Part shown: in pieces, positions 54,702 to 63,644 of the stretch
How the letters are laid out: each line of letters opens with the position of its first letter
How positions within the stretch are numbered: the stretch's first letter is position 1
Assembly (NCBI RefSeq): GCF_019037185.1
Contig: NZ_JAHHXM010000008.1
Coordinates: 48,335 to 112,334, forward strand
Origin: Oceanobacillus caeni
Lineage (GTDB): Bacteria; Bacillota; Bacilli; Bacillales; Amphibacillaceae
DNA length: 64,000 bases
Direction of reading: 5' to 3'
Notes under the pieces: model-generated
Database searches by the model: none
Told to the model about the DNA's origin: nothing
Seen by the model: only the letters and a program-made list of their open reading frames with translations
Translations under genes and position numbers: made by a program

Positions 54702-55370
54702 ATGAATGAAAATAAAGGTACAGAAATAAAACGCTCTTCAAAAGTAGAAAACATTCTCCCTCAGATCAATAGTAAAACTAAGCTAGGCGACTTACGAAAA
54801 ATCGCGAAAGAAATTAAAAAAGATCACGAACTAGCTATGGAACTTTGGTCAACCGAAGAGTTTTTGCCCAGACTATTAGCAATCTTAATTATGGACAAAA
54901 AACTTCTTTCACAAGATGTGCTAAATAAGCTTGATAAGGATATGCAGACTCACACTTTTGATGAGCGAAATAAATTAATGGATTGGTTAATGGCTAATCA
55001 GCTCACCAAAGACAAGAAAAAAATTGCATTGATGGAGTCATGGGAAAATAGTCCTTCTGCTCTTCAAAGGCGAGCTTTCTGGTATTACCAAGGACGCTTG
55101 AGATGGACTGGACAAACACCGCCTGATAACACCGCAGACTTGCTATCTGCATTAGAAGCTAATATTACGCAGGAAGAACCGGAAGTTCAATGGGCTATGA
55201 ATTTCACCGCAGGCTGGATAGGCGTTTATGATGAAGACAATCGCGAACGTTGTATTAAACTTGGTGAGAAAACGGGGCTTTACAAAGATGAAATAGTAGC
55301 AAAAGGATGTACTCCCAGCTATTTGCCGGAGTTCATTACGATTGAAGTTAACAAACGACATAATAAGTAG
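54702..55370 (+). CDS. DNA alkylation repair protein (AlkD-like)
   Basis: About 222 residues of HEAT-like helical repeats (TKLGDLRKIAKEIKKDHELA, MDWLMANQLTKDKKKIALME, SALQRRAFWYYQGRLRWTG, EEPEVQWAMNFTAGWIG). AlkD-type enzymes remove alkylated bases such as 3-methyladenine. The WxxxQ aromatic cluster is present. ATG 54702 with GGGG nine bases upstream. Monocistronic. Confidence 0.8.
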   Translation: MNENKGTEIKRSSKVENILPQINSKTKLGDLRKIAKEIKKDHELAMELWSTEEFLPRLLAILIMDKKLLSQDVLNKLDKDMQTHTFDERNKLMDWLMANQLTKDKKKIALMESWENSPSALQRRAFWYYQGRLRWTGQTPPDNTADLLSALEANITQEEPEVQWAMNFTAGWIGVYDEDNRERCIKLGEKTGLYKDEIVAKGCTPSYLPEFITIEVNKRHNK

Positions 55371-55547
55371 TTACCTCTGAAAAATTTAATAGAGTTTAAT
55401 CCGAAAAATAAAGGAATTCCAAGCCTTAATATGAAAATTGTAATAGGCTTGGACCAAAAAATAAAGAAAACAACGCGTTTTGGCAGCTAGTTAGTGAAAT
55501 TACAAGGAAGATGTAAAGGATTAACTCATATCTCTTTTTGATCTGTA

Positions 55548-55649
55548 GGGCGCTTATTTTTAATAAGAACAACTTTTCAGTTGCGCAGTAAACGATACTA
55601 TTCAATAAAAAAGGGTCTTCCACAATCGGGCGCTTTTCTTTCATAAGAA
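55548..55649 (+). repeat. Paired 22-base hairpin repeats
   Basis: GGGCGCTTATTTTTAATAAG (55548) and GGGCGCTTTTCTTTCATAAG (55628) are direct repeats of 22 bases with three mismatches, 80 bases apart, each able to fold into a small hairpin. They lie after the DNA repair gene. Confidence 0.4.
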
Positions 55650-55750
55650 AGCGTCTTTTACGTGGACAACACATTTAATCTTGAGTAACATTTCTGATGT
55701 CGTCGGAGTTTTAGAATCTAATCTAGAGTCCTCACCTAATGATGCGTTAC

Positions 55751-57073
55751 TTAAAAATCTGCTATCGTGGGTTCTACAATATCCTTTCTTCGATAGACAT
55801 TTAAAATTAGCCCTAAAACAGCAGCATAAAATACGATCGTACTTCCTCCATAACTAATAAATGGCAGGGAAACTTCCATAATTGGCACGATCCCAAAGCC
55901 CATCAAGATGTTCCAAGCAGTAGGGACGGAAAATAATACAGCACCACCAATTACAATCAACCTCCCATAAAGGTCCTTTGTTTTAAACGCATTTTTTGAG
56001 ATTCTTGAAATAAATATCAGTAGGATCAAACAAAGAACGATTCCAACCCCCCAACCAAGTGAATAGACGAGGAAGGGAAAAGCAAAATCTGTATGTGATC
56101 CTGGTAACAATTGTAAATTTAGATTATTATAAAGTCCGTTACCGAACCATCCTGCTTCTGCAAGGATATTCCTTACGACCATATACATATATCCTGCTCC
56201 ATTTGGATCGGCATCTGGGTTCATAAAAGCAGATAATCTAGTAAACAAATAACCTTGGCGCGGGGTCATGATCATCATAATCATGAAGATGACACCAGCC
56301 ATTAGATTTGCAATGACTAGTTTGATAGCCAATTTCTTATGGGCTTGGGCAAATGTAAACATTCCTAGCACACAGAAGAAATAAATGATACCGACCATAA
56401 AGTTTGGCACCATCATATAGAGCAAGATGGGAGTCCAAAATAAAACAAGAAGAAAGCCTTGTTTTTTCCAACTATGAAACTCATTTATTTTGTTAAAAAT
56501 ACCCGCCCAAGCAATAAAAAAGAAAAATAAGCTCATTATAGTGCCATCAAGCGTTAGGCCCGGAAGAAGAACCCACCTTTTTGCTCCGTTGATCATATAT
56601 CCAAAGAAATGGAGATATAAGTGGATCAACAAGCCGATAGCATAAAAGTACATCCACCAGTTCTTGAATTTTTGGTAATCAAAGAAAAGGAACCCAATAA
56701 TTACAGGAACAGCTAGGAAGTACCAGATAGCCTGTCTCCTCATAAAATAAGTGCTTGATAAGGAAGTTTCAGGAATACCACCAACTAATGGGAGAAAACT
56801 AATACTAGCAAAAATAACAAATAAAACGATAAGAACCCAATCCATTTTTGGTTTATGAAGAGGATTTAATTTCTCTCCTACAGTAAATGGATTACCCATT
56901 TCTTGAATGGCCTTTTCATCTGAATCCTCTTCAGAAAATCCCCTTTTTTTATAAGCTTGACTTAACTCTTGAAGATGATGAGTAAGCTCTTTTTTTATCA
57001 TGTTGTGGGCTTCCTTAGATTTCACTTTGGAAGTGACTTTACTTAAATATTCCTCAAATTTGGGAGAACTCAT
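55751..57073 (-). CDS. SEDS family (FtsW/RodA-like) protein with HAAS prefix
   Basis: 440 residues. Residues 1-75 form a HAAS/permease-prefix domain (FEEYLSKVTSKVKSKEAHNM, AIQEMGNP). The rest has ten helices of the SEDS glycosyltransferase family; the closing motif MEVSLPFISYGGSTIVFYAA is diagnostic. SEDS enzymes polymerise peptidoglycan from lipid II with a partner PBP. This copy is not in a division cluster but in an operon with an ECF sigma factor and a PadR-like protein, overlapping the latter by four bases. Confidence 0.9.
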   Translation of the reverse strand: MSSPKFEEYLSKVTSKVKSKEAHNMIKKELTHHLQELSQAYKKRGFSEEDSDEKAIQEMGNPFTVGEKLNPLHKPKMDWVLIVLFVIFASISFLPLVGGIPETSLSSTYFMRRQAIWYFLAVPVIIGFLFFDYQKFKNWWMYFYAIGLLIHLYLHFFGYMINGAKRWVLLPGLTLDGTIMSLFFFFIAWAGIFNKINEFHSWKKQGFLLVLFWTPILLYMMVPNFMVGIIYFFCVLGMFTFAQAHKKLAIKLVIANLMAGVIFMIMMIMTPRQGYLFTRLSAFMNPDADPNGAGYMYMVVRNILAEAGWFGNGLYNNLNLQLLPGSHTDFAFPFLVYSLGWGVGIVLCLILLIFISRISKNAFKTKDLYGRLIVIGGAVLFSVPTAWNILMGFGIVPIMEVSLPFISYGGSTIVFYAAVLGLILNVYRRKDIVEPTIADF

Positions 57074-57501
57074 AAGGAAGCCTCCTGTATTAAGTGTTTA
57101 AGGGATAACTTTTGTTTTGAGGTATCCTGTTTATAAGTGGCTAAGTATTTTTTTCCTTTGGAATCTAAGGAATAATATTTCTTATTATTTATCCAATTTG
57201 AAGTAAGGATTTCTTTATTTTCTAATAGATGTAAAAGTGTATAAAGCTGCCCTTCATTTTCTTGGAAAGTACGTTCATTTTTTTGAAAAAGTTGGATGGA
57301 AATATTGTAGCCATCCTTTGATTCATGTTGAACAGATTCTAATATAGCTATAATAGTTTCTATATTCCAATTATGAATTTGTGATTGTTGATTCGTACGA
57401 ATGGCTTCTTGCACAGCTTTTTTCCTTTCATTTGAGAAAGAAAGATCCTTAAAAACTGTTTTTTTCATCGAACTCTTTAGGTTCATAAATGGATCATTCA
57501 T
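57070..57501 (-). CDS. PadR-like winged-helix protein with N-terminal extension
   Basis: About 143 residues. The C-terminal half is PadR-like (NIETIIAILESVQHESKDGY, EGQLYTLLHLLENKEILTSN, KKYYSLDSKGKKYL). The first 40 residues (MKKTVFKDLSFSNERKKAVQ) resemble the short N-terminal motif of anti-sigma or ECF-associated proteins. ATG 57501 eight bases after GGAGG. Placed between the sigma factor and a HAAS-SEDS protein, it may regulate this operon. Confidence 0.65.
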   Translation of the reverse strand: MNDPFMNLKSSMKKTVFKDLSFSNERKKAVQEAIRTNQQSQIHNWNIETIIAILESVQHESKDGYNISIQLFQKNERTFQENEGQLYTLLHLLENKEILTSNWINNKKYYSLDSKGKKYLATYKQDTSKQKLSLKHLIQEASL

Positions 57502-57504
57502 CAC

Positions 57505-58056
57505 CTAATCCTCCTCTACAATCTTATCTTTTAATAATTCTTTCGCACGGTTTAATCTCGTTTTTATTGTATTTATATTTACTGTAGTAATCTTGCTTAT
57601 TTCTCTTAAAGACATTTCTTCATAATAATGCAGAAATACGACCTCTCTATACTTTAGAGGTAAATTCATGACAGCGTTCGTTAATCTGTTTTCTTCACTA
57701 TTCGTGATAACCTCCTCTTCCACCTGTTTTGACTTGGAAGGAATATAATCCAATATTTTATTGCTAAGCATTATTTTGCGATAATACCAGCTTCTTAAAT
57801 AGTCCTTGCAATGATTACTCGCAATGCGATATAGCCAAGTTTTTATTGTTGCCTGCTCATTAAACTGATGTAATTTCTCATAGCACTTTATAAATATCTC
57901 TTGCGTTAAATCTTCTGCTGTGGCTTGGTTTTTAACATATGTATATACCAGATGCAGGATATCATCACTATATTCATCCATTAATTGATCAATGATTTGC
58001 TCTTTCTCATCCAGCATCATTTCATCTGTCACCGCCAATTGATTTAGTTCATTCAT
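57505..58056 (-). CDS. ECF-type RNA polymerase sigma factor
   Basis: 183 residues. Region 2 (YVKNQATAEDLTQEIFIKCY, WLYRIASNHCKDYLR) and region 4 (LPLKYREVVFLHYYEEMSLR, VNINTIKTRLNRAKELL). GGGGGTGAC site before ATG. A promoter of the ECF type lies upstream, suggesting self-activation. The operon's SEDS protein implies a cell-wall stress response, like SigV/SigX/SigM. Confidence 0.9.
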   Translation of the reverse strand: MNELNQLAVTDEMMLDEKEQIIDQLMDEYSDDILHLVYTYVKNQATAEDLTQEIFIKCYEKLHQFNEQATIKTWLYRIASNHCKDYLRSWYYRKIMLSNKILDYIPSKSKQVEEEVITNSEENRLTNAVMNLPLKYREVVFLHYYEEMSLREISKITTVNINTIKTRLNRAKELLKDKIVEED

Positions 58057-58081
58057 CTAGTTGTCACCCCCTCATATATCC

Positions 58082-58110
58082 TAGACGAAGCTACCCTTCA
58101 TTTGGTTTGA
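58082..58110 (-). promoter_or_regulatory. Candidate ECF promoter
   Basis: Minus strand TCAAAC (58110-58105), 17 bases, CGTCTA (58087-58082), close to the TGAAAC-N16/17-CGTC of SigM/W/X-type promoters. It is 26 bases before the sigma gene, so likely autoregulation. Confidence 0.6.
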
Positions 58111-58143
58111 AAAAAATGAAGATTTTTTATGACCACCTATAAT

Positions 58144-58345
58144 CTAGGGTATAATTGGTAAAAGGAACAACCTGTTATTAGAACTTTTAAGGGTAATCTT
58201 TTTCATCCTAATATAAGGAGATTTATTCTCGTTATCACCATCAACCATTCTTACTGTAATTTGAGTTGGTCCCCATTTACTAACGTTTTCAATCCCAATA
58301 TTCTTCAATAAATCATTGACAGTACACCCTATACATTGTATATTT
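58144..58345 (-). pseudogene. Gene fragment, unknown family
   Basis: An open frame without start codon reads VNDLLKNIGIENVSKWGPTQ, ITVRMVDGDNENKSPYIRMK and ends LFLLPIIP. It looks like protein sequence but lacks a beginning, and the AbiF-like promoter lies on the other strand across its 5' end. Possibly cut by insertion of that module. Confidence 0.4.
58316..58344 (+). promoter_or_regulatory. Strong promoter of candidate small RNA
   Basis: TTGACA (58316-58321), 17 bases, TATATT (58339-58344). Transcription would start near 58351. Confidence 0.75.
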
Positions 58346-58350
58346 TAATT

Positions 58351-58403
58351 AACAAATCCCACAGGCCTCTGTCCTAGACATGCACACTAGATGGGCTTTT
58401 TTT
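58351..58403 (+). ncRNA. Candidate abiF-type small RNA
   Basis: From the promoter start to a T7 run, about 53 bases. GCC-CTAG ... CTAG-GGC form a terminator-like stem (58365-58396), and CCCA (58358) can also pair with TGGG (58392), so a pseudoknot is possible. Conserved small RNAs directly upstream of abiF genes are known (abiF RNA motif); position, size and terminator agree, but I could not check the consensus. Confidence 0.5.
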
Positions 58404-58420
58404 ATTTTAAGGAGATAATA

Positions 58421-59318
58421 ATGGCTAAAACAAAACCATTTCTATAAATTGAGGAACAAATAGAATTACTCCGTTCACGTAAATTCATAATAACAGATGA
58501 TGAATACGTCAGGGCAAAGGAGTTTTTACTAAATAACAACTATTATCGTGTTAGTGGCTATACACTCACATTACGTCATAACGACATGTTCTCTGAAGGC
58601 GCTTCATTAGATAGATTAATTCAAATATATGAAGCAGATCGGCGAATGCGTCATACAATGCTTTCGATTATAGAAGTTATTGAAGTACGCTTAAAGTCCA
58701 TGCTTGCCTACTTTCATTGTGAAAAATACGGTCCTACTGGTTACTTAGATATCAATAACTTTTATTGTGTACACAAAAATAAGATTAATATTAAAGTAGT
58801 GGATAACTATCTCTACATAACAAGAAAAGCAGCATCTCAAAAAAACGCAATGACTGATTCTGAACCTTTTATCAAACATCATAAAGAAAAGAAAAATGAT
58901 ATTCTTCCCTTTTGGGTCTATGTTGAAATCCTGACATTGTCTAATTCTAGATGAAGAATTAAAAAAGAAAATAGCTTTTCAACTTGGTTTTAAGTATTCA
59001 AATGGTCATAAAATACTTGAGAATCTATTACACTGTATAACGATACTTAGAAATATATGTGCGCATGGTGGCCGTTTGTATAACAGACTTTTTACAAGAA
59101 AACCTCGACTTTCAAGAAAAGAGAAATCCTTACTTTTAACTGAAAATGAGAATTTAATAAATAATAAACTTTTTTCTTATATTTTGGTGCTTAAATCACT
59201 TTCTAATTCAAATGATTTTCATTTAGTTAAAGAGCATCTTATTCTTATTTACGAAGGTTACCCACTTATTGACCTATCCCATTATGGTTTTCCTGAAAAT
59301 TGGAGAGAGGTACTGTAA
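58421..59318 (+). pseudogene. Abi_2/AbiF-like HEPN protein, broken
   Basis: GGAG before ATG 58421. Codon 9 is TAA (MAKTKPFL-stop-IEEQIELL), then one frame continues NNNYYRVSGYTLTLRHNDMF and FIKHHKEKKNDILPFWVYVE to 58954, and another frame from about 58943 gives LDEELKKKIAFQLGFKYSNG and the HEPN motif RNICAHGGRLYNR. Together they match the abortive-infection Abi_2 family (about 300 residues), where RNxxxH marks an RNase. One stop and one deletion make it inactive unless read through. Confidence 0.8.
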
Positions 59319-59395
59319 TAAAAAAGGATTATCCGAGCATACTATTAAATAATAGATCCTACGAGCTTGAGAATGCGCAATACTGTAGGCCAAAC

Positions 59396-59423
59396 AACCC
59401 ACTTAGTAAATTCTAAGTGGGTT
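59396..59423. terminator. Perfect hairpin terminator
   Basis: AACCCACTTAG and CTAAGTGGGTT, 11 bases each, with a 6-base loop, between convergent genes. T run is weak on both sides. Confidence 0.7.
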
Positions 59424-59456
59424 CTACTCACTTGCCTAAGTAAAGTGTTAATCGGT

Positions 59457-59933
59457 CTAAGGCTTTGTTCTATTTTTGTAGGTAGAGGATTTCTCTTTAA
59501 CAATTTGAAATCCGTATAAAGTAAGTGCTAATATCATAAAAACATACATTAACTGGATTTTTTTCATACGCACCAATGATGCAATACCAAACCTTTTAAG
59601 GATAGGTTCACCAACGTACGTAAAAGCTAAATGCCAGATTAAATTCAACCCAATATATCTTTTAAAATTGCCGTAAGTATATTTCATAATCCATAAAGAA
59701 CTGGCAAAGAATGAACCCCATGTAAAAGGAAATGACGCCAAAACGGAAGGTTGTCTTTTTCCATACCACAGCCACCACTTTCTCTTTTTCGCTATAAATT
59801 GAACCAAGGTCACTACAATAGCCATAAGAAGAGATACGGGAAGATATCGTTTAATGGATTTCTTGCCCGCAAAAGCAAGTGAAAACCAAGAAAGAACCGT
59901 CATTAAAATCAAAAATGGTTTCACTTTTTTCAT
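59457..59933 (-). CDS. Four-helix membrane protein
   Basis: 158 residues; helices at about 5-22, 28-46, 65-82 and 125-145. Tryptophan-rich loop KKRKWWLWYGKRQPSVLASF and GEPILKRFGIASLVRMKKIQ look conserved in character. Likely the same kind as small Bacillus membrane proteins next to DUF3231/CBO0543 genes; function unknown. GGGAGGTAAT site. Confidence 0.65.
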   Translation of the reverse strand: MKKVKPFLILMTVLSWFSLAFAGKKSIKRYLPVSLLMAIVVTLVQFIAKKRKWWLWYGKRQPSVLASFPFTWGSFFASSLWIMKYTYGNFKRYIGLNLIWHLAFTYVGEPILKRFGIASLVRMKKIQLMYVFMILALTLYGFQIVKEKSSTYKNRTKP

Positions 59934-60975
59934 ACTAATTACCTCCCTTACTATCTTTGGGAGTTAATTTACCCCAGTTATAGGGAATTTATGTTTAACA
60001 CAGCACTAACTATCAATAAAAATACTTCTATAGACTGTGGTAAAGAAGTAGTTAAAGCAATCGTTAACAATTAGTTCTGGTCTTTTGCGAAGATGCTATA
60101 GCCTTTTTAAAGTATATTTTCCTCCTCCAGGTTACGTATTCGTCTTTGAAGGTCACGCTCCACCTTCCTACAAAAGCAGTTTCACTACCTGATTGAATTT
60201 CTTAACCTAGTTATGTAGCGTTTGTTCGGAAAAAAGATAGTGGAAAAAGAGGGCTAGAGGAAAGATAAAAATATTGGATAAGTATTGAATTATTTATTGA
60301 AATGAATCATGGTTAGATATTCAATAAACACAGTAATGACAATGGTTTTAACCATAATTCACTTATGAAAAAACTATTGAAAAGATATTGATTGGTATTG
60401 AAAAAGGCATAAAAATCCCGGGTTCCTGTTAAAAGAAAACCAAGAAATTATTGGTTCCAATTTCAAAATTGGTAAAGTTTATTTTAACAAAATAGGGATT
60501 GAAATCGGAAATGTTTATTTTTACTGAGAGATATTTATTTTAGTTAGACATAGTAGATTGAAGACCCATAGATATAAGAAAGACTATTATGCAATATTCA
60601 ATTTATTATTTAGGACTGAAATTCTATCTCTAAATATTCTAGTGTTATTTGGATTACCGTATTAGTTTAAACAGAAGTAAACTCCACCTTCTTCCACCGT
60701 TCTATCCATCGTTATATCACAAAAACCATCCCCATCAACCATATTATATTTCCATCAGATAAAGTTCGGGCGTTCGGTTCGTTCTAGAAATTCCGAGAGC
60801 TTATTTAATATCCATAAATATTTTGTTTGAAATATTTTATCAAGTAATTGAATTATTGCCATTTTCTGTTATTATTTAATGGTAATCAGTAAAAGGTGGT
60901 GTTGCATTGATAAAATAAGTACCAATTTATTAGTTGCTAGGTAATTAAGTCTCAAAACTAGAAGGTATTAAAGAA
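59934..60975. other. Long gene-free stretch with repeat
   Basis: About 1 kb. Contains the left repeat of the toxin cassette (60235-60488), several AAAGTTTATTTTAA-like motifs just after it, and the promoter region of the protease gene. No intact frame with a ribosome site. Confidence 0.5.
60235..60488 (+). repeat. Direct repeat, left copy, flanking toxin cassette
   Basis: Alignable along its length with 63645-63923: shared blocks include ATAGTGGA, AGTATTGAAT, ATTTATTGAAA, CTATTG, ATCCCGGGTTCCT, GAAATTATTGGTTCCAA and GGTAAAGTTTATTTTAAC. Same orientation. Frames inside suggest relics of a protein end (IGSNFKIGKVYFN). Confidence 0.75.
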
Positions 60976-61926
60976 ATGGACAAGATTAGAAGATATCAAT
61001 TATTTTTATTACTTCCTCTAATTATCCTATTCATCATTCTAATAATGAATAGGAATGAAGTTGGTAGCTTTAATGAGGGAGAAGCGGAATCAAAAGGTAA
61101 GATTAAAAATTGGGCTCTTGACTATGTTGGAATTGATTTTCAGAAAGAAACTGCACCTGTAAAAATTGCAATACTGGATAGTGGTATTAATAAGCAACAT
61201 AAAGAATTTGAAGATTTAACTTTTAAAGAATATAATGCGGTTACGCCAGGAGAAAAAATAGTAGATGATTTTGGCCACGGCACAGCGATAGCGGGGATTA
61301 TTGCGGCAAGAGGGATTGAGACCACCGGTGTGATACAGAATGTAATCATTTATGACGTAAAAGTACTAAATGATAAAGGCGAAGGAAAAATTGAGTCTGT
61401 AATTGACGGAATAGAGTGGAGCATAAATCAAGATGTAGACATTATTAATATTAGCTTTGGTTTTACGAGTGATAAAGAGGGATTAAAAGAATCAATTGAT
61501 AGAGCAGTAAAGGATAATATTATTATCACTGCTGCCGCTGGAAATACACTCGGACTGACAGTAGATTATCCGGCTCAATATGAAAATGTCCTTTCAATAT
61601 CTTCCTTTGACAAAAATTTTCAACTTGACCCTTATTCAGCTATTGGAAAAATAGATTATACAGCCCCAGGTGTCGATATTATATCTACAAATAATAAAGG
61701 CAAGTATTCTACTTTTTCAGGTACCTCTTTCTCTACTGGTTATGCCACCGGTGCAATTGCCTCGATTATAAATAAGGAAGACGATGAAAACAGAGTGCAT
61801 AATATTAAAAATAAAATTTCTGATTACGTTTTACAGATAGGAGATAATGAGAAGTTTGGACATGGACTTATAACGTTGAAAAAAGAAAAGTTAAAGGAGA
61901 AAATAAGTGAAAAAGAAATTTATTAA
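60976..61926 (+). CDS. Membrane-anchored S8 (subtilisin-like) serine protease
   Basis: 316 residues. N-terminal helix LFLLPLIILFIILIM, probably an uncleaved anchor, then the catalytic domain on the outside: Asp in VKIAILDSGI, His in DFGHGTAIAGII, oxyan-hole AAAGNT and Ser in FSGTSFSTGYATG. Unlike secreted subtilisins it has no visible I9 propeptide. It overlaps the toxin gene by 20 bases, so it likely acts on that product (processing, release or activation). Confidence 0.9.
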   Translation: MDKIRRYQLFLLLPLIILFIILIMNRNEVGSFNEGEAESKGKIKNWALDYVGIDFQKETAPVKIAILDSGINKQHKEFEDLTFKEYNAVTPGEKIVDDFGHGTAIAGIIAARGIETTGVIQNVIIYDVKVLNDKGEGKIESVIDGIEWSINQDVDIINISFGFTSDKEGLKESIDRAVKDNIIITAAAGNTLGLTVDYPAQYENVLSISSFDKNFQLDPYSAIGKIDYTAPGVDIISTNNKGKYSTFSGTSFSTGYATGAIASIINKEDDENRVHNIKNKISDYVLQIGDNEKFGHGLITLKKEKLKEKISEKEIY

Positions 61927-62815
61927 GCTACTTGTAGCTATATACTTGTTTAGTAGTCTTGTAGGGTATGCTCCAAATGTATTTGCGGAAGATAACACAG
62001 ATTTAACTTTTACTCAAGAGGTTCTCACGGAAAACCCAGAACAAATTAATTTAGATTTTGATCATACAATTGAAGAAAAATCTACTAATGATAATAACGT
62101 TGTATATGAAGTAAACGTAGAAGAAGAATTTGGAATTAATAATGATAATTTCGAAATGATAGTAGAAGAAAACTCAAAAGAGGAAATGACTGTAAATACC
62201 GAATTTGAAACAAATGATCTCTCAATTAATTCAGAGCTATACATAAATATTGATACTGGGCAATTTTATGTTACAGAAGAAACAACTTCTGAAACAGGTG
62301 AGGTAACCGAAACAATATATGATGTCTTCCTTTACGAAATAGAGGGTGAGGAATTTAAGGGGCATTTAATAGATAGAAGTAACGGAGAATTATATGAAAT
62401 AAATACTATTGATGCACAGGCATCAATCATCCCTGTTATTGGGCTAGTCGTTAAACAAGGTGTAAAATGGGCAGTTAAAAAATATGGAAAGAAAGCGTTA
62501 GTTAGTGCTTTTGGGAAAGCTGCATTAAGTAATGCAATAAAGAAGGTAGCTAAATTTTCAGTGTCAAAAAAACATTTGAGCAATGCAGGCGGTAATTATA
62601 GAAAGTTTAATACAACAAGTCAGTCTACTGTCAGATCTTGGGTGAAGCAAGCGTTACAAAAAAATCCTACTATTTCATTTAATGAAAACTATGATAAATT
62701 ATCGTTTACCATAACTGCGAACGTTGGGAAAAAGGTTGGAACTAAAGGGGAAACTAAAATAAAAGTCGTATTTGACTATACAGGTAAAGTATGGACAGCT
62801 TATCCAGTCAAATAA
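61907..62815 (+). CDS. Secreted SAR2788-like putative toxin
   Basis: 302 residues. Sec signal peptide MKKKFIKLLVAIYLFSSLVG...NVFA, an acidic, low-complexity N-terminal half (to about 180), a hydrophobic basic helix pair (IIPVIGLVVKQGVKWAVKKY, ALVSAFGKAALSNAIKKVAK) and a C-terminal basic domain ending KVWTAYPVK, the end typical for BECR-fold RNase toxins. The layout resembles the SAR2788 putative toxin family as I recall it. GTG start seven bases after GGAG. Likely substrate of the protease and target of the immunity protein. Confidence 0.65.
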   Translation: MKKKFIKLLVAIYLFSSLVGYAPNVFAEDNTDLTFTQEVLTENPEQINLDFDHTIEEKSTNDNNVVYEVNVEEEFGINNDNFEMIVEENSKEEMTVNTEFETNDLSINSELYINIDTGQFYVTEETTSETGEVTETIYDVFLYEIEGEEFKGHLIDRSNGELYEINTIDAQASIIPVIGLVVKQGVKWAVKKYGKKALVSAFGKAALSNAIKKVAKFSVSKKHLSNAGGNYRKFNTTSQSTVRSWVKQALQKNPTISFNENYDKLSFTITANVGKKVGTKGETKIKVVFDYTGKVWTAYPVK

Positions 62816-63288
62816 ATTTCAACTACGAATTTACAAGCGGCAAGGATTGTATTTCTTATAAAAAGAGAAGGGATGTTAATTCAATCCTAAATGTCTCTGC
62901 AAGATTTACAATCAAAATAAACAATAAAATTTATTTTGATCAAGAAGAGTTTCCCATCCTAGAGTTCTATAAATACTTATATAATTGGGTAAATGCCAAT
63001 AAAAAGTACAATATCACCCAAGAGTTTCATTATTATACATTAGAATATGACGAATATGATGAAGGGGCTATTATTTCACTAATCCCATTTGGTGGAAATA
63101 TGGCCAGAGTAAAATCAATTTGGGCAGAACAAGAACTATATAACGTTTTTAATTTAGAATATATAGTAAATGAATTTACTAACTTAGAAAGAAATTTAAA
63201 ACGAGATATAGAGGAATACTTTGATATTAGACTAACTGATTTTAACAAACATATACCTTCGAGACAATTCGAATGGAAAAAGGATTAA
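62791..63288 (+). CDS. Putative immunity protein (DUF7878-like)
   Basis: 165 residues, soluble, acidic (pairs with the basic toxin domain), aromatic-rich: RFTIKINNKIYFDQEEFPIL, YYTLEYDEYDEGAIISLIPF. Start overlaps the toxin gene by 25 bases (AGG before ATG). This is the usual place for an immunity gene; the domain name is from memory of similar neighbours. Ends at a hairpin. Confidence 0.65.
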   Translation: MDSLSSQINFNYEFTSGKDCISYKKRRDVNSILNVSARFTIKINNKIYFDQEEFPILEFYKYLYNWVNANKKYNITQEFHYYTLEYDEYDEGAIISLIPFGGNMARVKSIWAEQELYNVFNLEYIVNEFTNLERNLKRDIEEYFDIRLTDFNKHIPSRQFEWKKD

Positions 63289-63293
63289 CAATA

Positions 63294-63326
63294 GTCAAGA
63301 GATTTACTTTTAGTAGATCTCTTGAC
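63294..63326 (+). terminator. Terminator of the toxin cassette
   Basis: GTCAAGAGAT and ATCTCTTGAC, perfect 10-base stem, 13-base loop, just after the immunity gene stop. Confidence 0.75.
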
Positions 63327-63644
63327 CATTTATAAAAGTATAATTAAAAATAGAAGCAACCATCAAACAAAATAAATCTCTAACTTGTTTAAGAAGACCT
63401 CCGAAATAGCAAAAGTTTATTTTAATTGCCAAATTTATATTTTAATTAGATAATTTCTGTACAACTAAAAAATACATCTCCCAACCCCCACCCCTCTAAC
63501 CCGCATTCCACCGTTTCAGTTAAAATAAAGTTTTGCTACGGAACCCCCATTTTCACACTTTTTCTGTTCAAAAATGACCGTTTTTCGAACCTTTTTCGGC
63601 TGTTTTTTCACCTTTTTTTCGAAATTAAAATAAAGTTTTGCGAA
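63327..63644. other. Repeat-rich gene-free stretch
   Basis: AAAGTTTATTTTAATTG near 63414 and two inverted copies TTAAAATAAAGTTTTGC near 63515 and 63624. C-rich tracts between. No gene. Confidence 0.5.

Noticed and set aside
55426..55674. Minus-strand frame with lipobox-like TSC
   Set aside because: Runs through the two hairpin repeats, and no signal peptide sits at the N-terminus.
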